A stretch of DNA of 6,825 nt from Oxalobacteraceae bacterium UBA6704 (GTDB lineage Bacteria; Pseudomonadota; Gammaproteobacteria; Burkholderiales; Burkholderiaceae_D): the NCBI GenBank assembly GCA_002454505.1, contig DKJA01000198.1:26466-33290 (forward strand). Reading direction: 5' to 3'. Below are positions 1 through 6,109 of this stretch, in pieces; within the stretch, counting starts at the first letter, position 1; each line of letters begins with the position of its first letter. Below the pieces are notes generated by a model. It had not been told where the DNA came from. It saw only the letters and a list, made by a program, of their open reading frames with translations, and did not search any database. Position numbers and translations under genes: made by a program.

Positions 1-1446
1 CCAGCCGCCGCCCAGCGCGCGGATCAGTGCCACCGTCGTCACGGCGCGGTCACCGCGCAGCTGCACGGCATTGCGTTCGACGGTTGCCAGGTTGCGTTGC
101 GCGTCCAGCAGTTCCAGGTAGCTGGAGCGGCCGGCATCGTACAGTTTCTGCGCCAGGTCGGCCGAGCGGCGCGCCGACACCACGGCGTCGTCGATCTGCG
201 CCGTCTGGCCGGACAGGATCCGCAGCCCGGCCAGGTTGTCTTCCACCTCGGCGAACGCGGTCAGCACGCTCTGGCGGTACTGGCCCACCGACTCTTCCAG
301 CACAGCCTCACTCCGCCGGATATTTGCTGAATTTCGGCCGCCGTCGATGATCGGCATCGACAGCAGCGCGCCCAGCACCCACGAACGGCTGCTCCACCGG
401 AACACGTCGGCAAACGCCGGGCCGACGCCGCCGCCATCGGCATTGATCGTCAGTGCCGGGAACATCGCCGAGCGGGCCACGCCGATGCGGGCATTCGATG
501 CCTGCATCGCGCGCTGGGCCGCGGCGATATCCGGACGCCGTTCCAGCAGTGCCGATGGCAGGCCGGCCGGGATCGCCGGCAGTGCCGCCGTATCCTGCAG
601 CGGAGCCACCGGTGCCGTGAAGTTCGCCGCCGGTTTACCCAGCAGCACGGCCAGCGTGTGTTCCGCCGTGGTGCGCTGGCGTTGCAGGCCGATCGCTTCG
701 GCGCGGGACGTCGACAGCTCCGTCTTCGCACGGGACAGGTCGAACTCGCCGATGTCGCCCAGGTCGAAGCGGCGCTGGTTCACCTGCACGCTGGCTTCGC
801 GCAGCCGCACCGTCTCGGCCACCGTCGCCAGTTCGGCATCCGTGGCCCGCAGGCGGAAGTAGGTCTGCGCCACGTCGGCCTGCAGCGCCAGCAGCACGGA
901 GCGGTAGTTCGCCTCCACCGTGGCAGCATCGTTGCGGGCCGCCGACACGTTCGACGACACGCGGCCGAACAGGTCCACTTCATAGCTTGCCGTCAGGCGG
1001 GCCGTGTAGCTGGTGACCGGCGACACGCCCGTCCCCTGCGGCAGGCCAGCTTCCTGCGGCGACTGCCGGCCGCGCTGCGCGCCGACGCCGACGCCGATCT
1101 GCGGAATGCGGTCCGCTTCGGCGATGCCGGCGATGGCGCGGGCCTGTTTCACGCGGGCCGCGGCCACCGACAGGTTGGCGTTGTTACGGGTCGCGTCGGC
1201 GATCAGTTCGTTCAGCGACGGGTCGTTGAACGCCAGCCACCATTCGCCGCGCGGCTGCTGTTCGGCCGGCTGCGCTTCCTTCCAGCGCGTGCCGTCGCTG
1301 GCGGTCTTCACGCCGTCAATGGCTTGCGGCTCCTTGAAGGACGTGGGTACGTCCATCGCGGGCTGCTTGAATTCGGGCGCGGCGCATGCCGTCAGCAGCA
1401 GAGCCGCCAACAGTGGTGCCACACCACGTGCAATCATCGTTTTCAT
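1..1446 (-). CDS. Outer-membrane efflux channel lipoprotein (OprN/OpcM/OprC-like, NodT/TolC family), 3' end cut by window edge
   Basis: This is the outer-membrane exit duct of the RND pump encoded just upstream. The frame is open from the ATG at 1446 to the window edge (482 codons, no stop). The visible end, ALIRALGGGW, is typical of the last residues of this family, so probably only a few residues are missing. The N-terminus has a lipoprotein signal: a hydrophobic run at about residues 9-20 and a lipobox LTAC with Cys21. Two outer-membrane efflux protein repeats follow, at about 75-275 and 295-482. Each has the usual landmarks: WW.AF.DP.L (69-78), SYEVDLFGR (154-162) and LLGKP (268-272) in the first, LLERRPDI (300-307), PIIDGGRN (365-372) and SYLELLDAQR (near 441-451) in the second. 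Trimers of such proteins form a membrane barrel and a long periplasmic helical tunnel. The start is fixed by a good ribosome binding site and by its overlap with the pump gene stop. Family assignment is firm; the exact orthologue name is not. Confidence 0.95.
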   Translation of the reverse strand, partial: MKTMIARGVAPLLAALLLTACAAPEFKQPAMDVPTSFKEPQAIDGVKTASDGTRWKEAQPAEQQPRGEWWLAFNDPSLNELIADATRNNANLSVAAARVKQARAIAGIAEADRIPQIGVGVGAQRGRQSPQEAGLPQGTGVSPVTSYTARLTASYEVDLFGRVSSNVSAARNDAATVEANYRSVLLALQADVAQTYFRLRATDAELATVAETVRLREASVQVNQRRFDLGDIGEFDLSRAKTELSTSRAEAIGLQRQRTTAEHTLAVLLGKPAANFTAPVAPLQDTAALPAIPAGLPSALLERRPDIAAAQRAMQASNARIGVARSAMFPALTINADGGGVGPAFADVFRWSSRSWVLGALLSMPIIDGGRNSANIRRSEAVLEESVGQYRQSVLTAFAEVEDNLAGLRILSGQTAQIDDAVVSARRSADLAQKLYDAGRSSYLELLDAQRNLATVERNAVQLRGDRAVTTVALIRALGGGW

Positions 1447-1459
1447 TAATGGGTCCCTT
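1446..1459 (-). promoter_or_regulatory. Ribosome binding site and TAATG coupling junction for the channel gene
   Basis: Reading on the minus strand, AAGGGA (1459-1454) lies 7 bases before the channel gene ATG (1446-1444) and is inside the last codons of the pump gene. The pump stop TAA (1448-1446) shares its final A with this ATG, giving TAATG. This supports the chosen start and suggests that ribosomes finishing the pump can restart on the channel gene. Confidence 0.75.
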
Positions 1460-4400
1460 CCACTTTGACCAGCGCGACGTCCGATGGAGCGTCGGCCGGA
1501 ACGGCTTTTTTCTTTTCCAGCCTGATCGCCAGGTTACGCAGCAGCACGTAGAACACCGGCGTCAGGAACAGCCCGAACAGCGTCACGCCCAGCATGCCGG
1601 CAAACACGGCGACACCCATCGCGTGGCGCATTTCGGCACCGGCGCCGTGCGAGAACACCAGAGGCAGCACGCCCATGATGAACGCGATCGACGTCATGAG
1701 GATCGGGCGCAGACGCAGGCGGCAAGCCTCCAGTGCGGCGTCGACAACGCTGCGCCCGTGATCTTCCAGTTCCCGCGCAAATTCGACGATCAGGATGGCA
1801 TTCTTCGACGCCAGCCCGACCAGCACGAACAGCGCGATCTGGGTAAATACATTGTTGTCGCCACCGGTCAGCTTCACGCCGATCAGCGCGCACAGGATCG
1901 ACATCGGCACGATCAGGATGACGGCCAGCGGCAGCGTCCAGCTTTCGTATTGCGCAGCCAGCACAAGGAACACCAGCAGCACGCACAGCGGGAACACATA
2001 GATCATCGTGTTGCCGGCCAGGATGTCCTGGTAGGTCAGCTCGGTCCATTCGTACGTGATCCCTTTCGGCAGCGTCTCGCGCAGGATCTGGTCCATGATC
2101 GCCTGCGCCTGGCCGGACGACACGCCAGGTGCCGGGCCGCCGTTCAGGTCGGCCGCCACGTAGTTGTTGTAGCGCTGGACGCGGTCCGGGCCATACGTAT
2201 CCTTCACGCGCATCAGCGACGACAGCGGAATCATCTCGCCCTTGTTGTTGCGCACCTTCAGCTGGGCGATCTGCTCGGCATGCGAACGGAACTGCGCATC
2301 GGCCTGCACGCGCACCTGGTAGGTACGGCCGAACTGGTTGAAGTCGTTCACGTACAGCGAACCCAGATTGATCTGCAAGGTCTGGTAGATCGTCTGCAGC
2401 GGCACGCCCACCTGTTTGGCTTTCACGCGATCGACGTCGGCGAACAGCTGCGGCACGTTGATCTGGTAGCCGGAGAACACGCCTTGCAGCCGCGGTTCCT
2501 GCCAGGCCTTGGCCTGCACTGCGGCGACGGCCTTGGCCAGTTCGTCGTAACCCAGGTTGCCGCGGTCTTCGATCATCAGCTTGAAGCCGCCCGTGGTACC
2601 GAGGCCATTGACTGGCGGCGGCGGCAGCACCATCACGAACGCATCCTGCACGGCGCCCATGCGCTTGTTCATCTCGGCGGCGATCGCCTCGGCGGACATG
2701 CTCTTGTCGCGGCGGTCCTCGAACGGCGCCAGGCCCAGGAACACGATACCCGCGTTCGGTGCATTGGTGAAGCCGTTGATCGACAGGCCCGGGAACGAGA
2801 TCGAGTTTTCCACGCCGGGGATGTCTTCGGCGATCTTCGACATCTTGCGGATCACTTCATCGGTGCGGTCCAGCGAAGCGGCATCCGGCAGCTGCGCGAA
2901 GCCGATCAGGTACTGCTTGTCCTGGCCCGGCACGAAGCCCGGCGGCACCAGCTTGAACATGAACAGAGCGGCGGCGCCCAGCACGGCATACACCACCAGC
3001 GAGGCACCCTTGCGGCGCAGCACGCCCTTCACGCCGTCTTCGTACTTGTGCGCGGAGCGGTTGAAGAACTTGTTGAAGCCCTTGAAGAAGCGGCCGAAGA
3101 TCTTGTCCATGCCGCGCGTCAGCGTATCCTTCGGTGCATCGTGGCCGCGCAGCAGTGCCGCCGACAGGGCCGGCGCCAGTGTCAGCGACGAGAAGGCCGA
3201 GATGACGGTGGAGATGGCGATCGTCAGCGCGAACTGGCGATAGAACTGGCCCGTCAGGCCGGACACGAAGGCGATCGGCACGAACACGGCGCACAGCACC
3301 AGCGCAATCGCGATGATCGGGCCCGAGACTTCCTTCATCGCCTGGATCGTCGCATCGCGCGGCGACAGGCCGTTCTCGATGTTACGTTCGACGTTTTCCA
3401 CCACCACGATCGCATCGTCGACGACGATACCGATGGCCAGCACGAGGCCGAACAGCGACAGCGTGTTGATCGAGAAGCCGAACATCATCATCACGGCAAA
3501 GGTACCGACCACCGACACCGGCACGGCCAGCAGCGGAATGATCGACGCACGCCACGTCTGCAGGAAGATGATCACCACCAGCGCGACCAGGATCACCGCT
3601 TCGATCAGCGTGTGGATGACGGAATTGATCGACTCGCGGACGAACTGCGTCGGGTCATAGACGATGCTGTATTCGACGCCTTCCGGGAAGTCCTTGGACA
3701 GCTCTTTCATCGTGGCCCGCACGTCCGTGGACAGCTGCAGCGCATTCGCGTTCGGTGCTTCGAAGATCGGAATCGCCACGGCGGACTTGTTGTTCAGCAG
3801 CGAGCGCAGGGCGTAGGAGTTGGAACCCATCTCCAGGCGCGCCACGTCTTTGAGCAGCGTGGTGGCGCCGTCGTCGTTGGTCTTGACGACGATGTCGCCG
3901 AATTCTTCCACCGTCTGCAGGCGGCCCTGCGTGTTGACGGTCAGCTGGAAGTCGGCATCCTTGGCGGGACCCTGGCCGATGACACCAGCCGCGACCTGCA
4001 CGTTCTGCTCGCGGATCGAATCGACCACGTCGCCGGCCGTCAGGCCCCGCGCCGCGACCTTTTGCGGGTCGAGCCAGATGCGCATCGCGTAGTCGCCAGA
4101 ACCGAACAGCTGGACTTCGCCCATGCCATGGATACGGGCCAGCTGGTCCTTGACGTTCAGCACCGCGTAGTTACGCAGGTACAGGTCGTCGTAGCGGCCG
4201 TCGGGCGAATTCAGGTGGACCACCATCGTCAGGTTCGGCGACGATTTCACCGTGGTGACACCGATCTGGCGCACCTCTTCCGGCAACCGCGGCAGCGCAC
4301 GCTGCACGCGGTTCTGCACGGCCGTTTCAGCCTGCTCGACGTTGGTGCCGATGGCGAACGTGACGGTCAGCTGCAGCGCGCCGTCGCTGGTATTCTGCGA

Positions 4401-4643
4401 CGACATGTACAGCATGTTTTCCACGCCGTTGATCTGTTCCTCGAGCGGTGCGGCGACCGTCTCGGCGATCACTTTCGGGTTGGCGCCCGGGTACTGGGCG
4501 CGGACCACCACGGATGGCGGCACGACGTCCGGGTACTCGGAGATGGGGAGCTTGAAGATCGAGATCAAGCCCGCGACAAACACGATGATCGACAGCACGG
4601 CTGCGAAGATCGGTTTGTCGACGAAGAAGCGGGAGAAATTCAT
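1446..4643 (-). CDS. mexF: RND multidrug efflux permease, MexF/CeoB/BpeF type (HAE1 family)
   Basis: This is the inner-membrane proton/drug antiporter of the tripartite pump, 1065 residues, the usual full length. It begins MNFSRFFVDKPIFAAVLS, the classic HAE1 start with TM1 at about 10-30. The first periplasmic porter/docking loop spans about 31-340, TM2-TM6 about 343-500, TM7 about 546-564, the second periplasmic loop about 565-880, and the last TM helices end near 1045. The proton-relay residues are present: Asp409-Asp410 in GIVVDDAIVVVENVERN, Lys947 in LASKNAILIVEF, and an Arg near 977 in RLRLRPILMTS. Resemblance to MexF is strong (for example ETVAAPLE, VENMLYMSSQ, GLTGQFYRQFALTIAIS). Family members export chloramphenicol, fluoroquinolones and trimethoprim; the substrates here are not shown by sequence. 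An AAGGA site (4654-4650) lies 6 bases before the ATG. The gene starts 31 bases after the adaptor stop. No broken motif or frameshift was seen. Confidence 0.98.
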   Translation of the reverse strand: MNFSRFFVDKPIFAAVLSIIVFVAGLISIFKLPISEYPDVVPPSVVVRAQYPGANPKVIAETVAAPLEEQINGVENMLYMSSQNTSDGALQLTVTFAIGTNVEQAETAVQNRVQRALPRLPEEVRQIGVTTVKSSPNLTMVVHLNSPDGRYDDLYLRNYAVLNVKDQLARIHGMGEVQLFGSGDYAMRIWLDPQKVAARGLTAGDVVDSIREQNVQVAAGVIGQGPAKDADFQLTVNTQGRLQTVEEFGDIVVKTNDDGATTLLKDVARLEMGSNSYALRSLLNNKSAVAIPIFEAPNANALQLSTDVRATMKELSKDFPEGVEYSIVYDPTQFVRESINSVIHTLIEAVILVALVVIIFLQTWRASIIPLLAVPVSVVGTFAVMMMFGFSINTLSLFGLVLAIGIVVDDAIVVVENVERNIENGLSPRDATIQAMKEVSGPIIAIALVLCAVFVPIAFVSGLTGQFYRQFALTIAISTVISAFSSLTLAPALSAALLRGHDAPKDTLTRGMDKIFGRFFKGFNKFFNRSAHKYEDGVKGVLRRKGASLVVYAVLGAAALFMFKLVPPGFVPGQDKQYLIGFAQLPDAASLDRTDEVIRKMSKIAEDIPGVENSISFPGLSINGFTNAPNAGIVFLGLAPFEDRRDKSMSAEAIAAEMNKRMGAVQDAFVMVLPPPPVNGLGTTGGFKLMIEDRGNLGYDELAKAVAAVQAKAWQEPRLQGVFSGYQINVPQLFADVDRVKAKQVGVPLQTIYQTLQINLGSLYVNDFNQFGRTYQVRVQADAQFRSHAEQIAQLKVRNNKGEMIPLSSLMRVKDTYGPDRVQRYNNYVAADLNGGPAPGVSSGQAQAIMDQILRETLPKGITYEWTELTYQDILAGNTMIYVFPLCVLLVFLVLAAQYESWTLPLAVILIVPMSILCALIGVKLTGGDNNVFTQIALFVLVGLASKNAILIVEFARELEDHGRSVVDAALEACRLRLRPILMTSIAFIMGVLPLVFSHGAGAEMRHAMGVAVFAGMLGVTLFGLFLTPVFYVLLRNLAIRLEKKKAVPADAPSDVALVKVEGTH

Positions 4644-4674
4644 TTCTTATCCTTGGTGTTGGACCGGGTCGTGC

Positions 4675-5898
4675 TTACAGCGCGGCGACCTTGGCCTCTT
4701 TCTTGTTCTCTGCAGGCTTGGCGGCGAGATCGGCGTCCATCTTGACGATCTGCGGCGTGACCGGTGCGCCGGGACGCACGCGCTGCAGGCCGTTGACGAC
4801 GATCTTCTCGTTGGCCTTCAGGCCTTCCTTGACGATGCGCAGGCCGTCGACGGTCGGGCCCAGTTTCACCGTGCGGTATTCGGCCTTGTTGTCCTTGTCG
4901 ACGACGAAGACGAACTTGCGGTTCTGGTCCGTGCCGACGGCGCGGTCGTTGATCAGCACCGCGTTCGACACGGCCGTGCCGCCACCCAGCTGGACGCGGG
5001 CAAACAGGCCGGGCACCAGCGCGCGGTCCTTGTTCTCGAACGTGGCGCGCATGCGCACGGAACCGGTTTGCGTGTCGAGCTGGTTGTCGACGAATTCCAG
5101 CTTGCCTTCGTGCGGGAAGCCTTCCTCGTTGGCCAGGCCCACGCGCACCGCCACCGGCTGGCCCTTGTGGTTCTGCGTGCCGACGCGCAGGTAGGTGTCT
5201 TCGTCGCCGTCGAAGCTGGCGTAGATCTTGTCCATCGAGACGACGGAGGTCAGCACTGCCGACGCATCGACCAGGTTGCCCAGCGTGATTTCCGCTTTCG
5301 ACACGCGGCCGTCGATCGGCGCCGTGACGCGGGTGTAGGTGACGTTCAGCTTGGCCGCTTCGTACTGGGCCTGGGCGGCGCGGGCGTTGGCGTCCAGCTC
5401 CTTCTGCGTGGAGGCGCGCTCGTCGAACTCGCGCTGGGCGATGGCCTTGTCGGCCAGCAGCTTGTCGGCACGGTTCAGTTCCAGGCGGGCCAGTTCGGCG
5501 CGGGCACGGGCCGAGTTGGCGGCTGCTTCGGCGCGGTCCGCTTCGGCCACGTAAGGGCGCGGATCGATGACGAACAGCACGTCGCCCTTCTTGATTTCGC
5601 TGCCCGGCTTGAAGTTCACGGCGGTGATGAAGCCGGAAACCCGCGAGCGGATCTCGACGCGGTCGATCGCTTCCAGGCGGCCGGAGAATTCCTGCGTTTC
5701 GGAGATGGTTTTTTCCAGTACCAGCGCGGCGGAGATCGGCGGACCGCCGGCGGCCGGCGCTTCCGCCGTCTTGCCGGTGGCGTCTTCGCAGCCGGCCAGC
5801 GTCACGGCCACGCCGGCCACGGCCAGTGCGGTGACTATCGGTCGCACCAGCGCGCGGATGTTGCTGATGGCGCCGAAGCGTGTCGTCATGTTTTTCAT
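4675..5898 (-). CDS. mexE: RND efflux periplasmic adaptor lipoprotein, MexE/CeoA/BpeE type (membrane fusion protein)
   Basis: This 407-residue adaptor is anchored in the inner membrane by lipid and links the RND pump to the outer-membrane channel. The N-terminus is a lipoprotein signal with a rather long, Arg-containing n-region, a hydrophobic core at about 21-35 and the lipobox LAGC (Cys37). Then come the first half of the lipoyl-like domain (about 83-118, SRVSGFITAVNFKPGSEIKKGD), an Ala/Glu/Arg-rich helical hairpin (about 119-183), the second lipoyl half with TRVTAPIDGRVS (189-200), a beta-barrel (about 220-305, including DTQTGSVRMRA) and a membrane-proximal domain (about 306-385). The tail (about 388-407) is Lys/Ala-rich. 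Length and domain order are normal for the family. It is first in the efflux operon, followed by the pump after 31 bases. The ATG at 5898 is preferred over the in-frame ATG at 5889 (residue 4) because of the ribosome binding site spacing. A MexE-type identity, rather than AcrA/MexA, follows mainly from the MexF-like partner. Confidence 0.96.
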   Translation of the reverse strand: MKNMTTRFGAISNIRALVRPIVTALAVAGVAVTLAGCEDATGKTAEAPAAGGPPISAALVLEKTISETQEFSGRLEAIDRVEIRSRVSGFITAVNFKPGSEIKKGDVLFVIDPRPYVAEADRAEAAANSARARAELARLELNRADKLLADKAIAQREFDERASTQKELDANARAAQAQYEAAKLNVTYTRVTAPIDGRVSKAEITLGNLVDASAVLTSVVSMDKIYASFDGDEDTYLRVGTQNHKGQPVAVRVGLANEEGFPHEGKLEFVDNQLDTQTGSVRMRATFENKDRALVPGLFARVQLGGGTAVSNAVLINDRAVGTDQNRKFVFVVDKDNKAEYRTVKLGPTVDGLRIVKEGLKANEKIVVNGLQRVRPGAPVTPQIVKMDADLAAKPAENKKEAKVAAL

Positions 5899-5904
5899 TG
5901 TTAA

Positions 5905-5910
5905 CCCCTT
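5905..5910 (-). promoter_or_regulatory. Ribosome binding site of the adaptor gene
   Basis: The minus strand reads AAGGGGTTAACAATG: a strong AAGGGG (5910-5905) is 6 bases from the ATG at 5898. The next in-frame ATG, at 5889, would be 15 bases away, so the upstream start is favoured. Confidence 0.8.
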
Positions 5911-5987
5911 TTATTATGAAAAATAGTAATGGACTGAGCGATGCCCTCTTCCTTCGCCAAGCCGAGGAAAAAGGGGGCCCGCCGCGC

Positions 5988-6002
5988 TTGCGACCATCGC
6001 AA
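5988..6002 (-). promoter_or_regulatory. Perfect dyad TTGCGA-TGG-TCGCAA in the efflux operon leader (possible LysR-type site or RNA hairpin)
   Basis: Six-base arms (5988-5993 and 5997-6002) are exact reverse complements around a 3-base centre. The minus-strand sequence TTGCGATGGTCGCAA also contains T-N11-A within the dyad, the general pattern of LysR-type regulator boxes. MexEF-type operons are usually controlled by a LysR-type activator (MexT, CeoR, BpeT). Outer CGCG arms (5983-5986 and 6006-6009) could lengthen it into an imperfect hairpin. It lies about 90 bases before the adaptor ATG and downstream of the best promoter, so it could be an operator, the activator site of a second weaker promoter, or a structure in the mRNA leader. 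The sequence alone does not decide. Confidence 0.45.
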
Positions 6003-6029
6003 AAACGCGTCATTCTGTTTGCTACTATT

Positions 6030-6043
6030 GGTTACAGGAAACC
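6030..6043. repeat. Short dyad GGTT-N6-AACC just downstream of the predicted promoter
   Basis: Arms GGTT (6030-6033) and AACC (6040-6043) are separated by six bases. The dyad would cover about +4 to +17 of the transcript from the predicted start near 6046, an operator-like place. The arms are only four bases long, so chance is a real alternative. Confidence 0.25.
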
Positions 6044-6052
6044 GATCGTTTA

Positions 6053-6081
6053 ACTATATCGCCAGCCGGACGATAAGTAAA
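6053..6081 (-). promoter_or_regulatory. Predicted sigma70 promoter of the adaptor-pump-channel operon
   Basis: On the minus strand, a -35 box TTTACT (6081-6076, 4 of 6 to consensus) and a -10 box TATAGT (6058-6053, 5 of 6) are separated by exactly 17 bases. Transcription would start near the A at 6046, giving a leader of about 148 bases before the adaptor ATG. It sits in the AT-rich part of the gap, 18 bases after the hydrolase stop codon. The efflux operon could therefore be transcribed separately from the hydrolase gene, with read-through from upstream still possible. It is a visual match only. Confidence 0.6.
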
Positions 6082-6109
6082 CTAATTTGATTATTTATTT
6101 AGGCTGGCG
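6060..6109. repeat. 8-base inverted repeat spanning the hydrolase stop codon and the promoter
   Basis: CGCCAGCC (6060-6067) is the exact reverse complement of GGCTGGCG (6102-6109), with an AT-rich 34-base spacer. One arm lies in the last codons of the hydrolase gene and the other in the spacer between the -35 and -10 boxes. As RNA it would be a hairpin with a large loop and no U-tract, so it is not a standard terminator. It may be chance. Confidence 0.3.

Noticed and set aside
1386..4745. 1119-codon open frame on the plus strand opposite the pump gene
   Set aside because: It mirrors the MexF-like gene almost end to end, and its translation is a low-complexity His/Arg/Gln/Asp-rich string with no recognisable domain. 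Such antisense frames are common in GC-rich genes.
4252..5904. 550-codon open frame on the plus strand opposite the adaptor and the start of the pump gene
   Set aside because: It is an antisense shadow with a repetitive Val/Asp/Arg/His/Gly composition and no family resemblance, lying opposite two well-supported genes.
5913..5918. CATAAT as a -10 box close to the adaptor gene
   Set aside because: No -35-like sequence lies 16-18 bases upstream, and the transcript would start within the ribosome binding site.
5966..6009. Intrinsic terminator or attenuator: hairpin near 5983-6009 followed by GGGCCCCCTTTTT
   Set aside because: The T-run begins well after the stem, and the GC block next to it is a loopless palindrome, so it does not have the stem-then-U-tract form.
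4640..6013. 457-codon minus-strand frame starting at 6013 and running through the adaptor gene out of frame
   Set aside because: It is Arg/Gly/Pro-rich, has no good ribosome binding site, and is overlapped fully by the adaptor reading frame with its clear lipoprotein signal and domain order. A leader peptide starting at 6013 has no support either.
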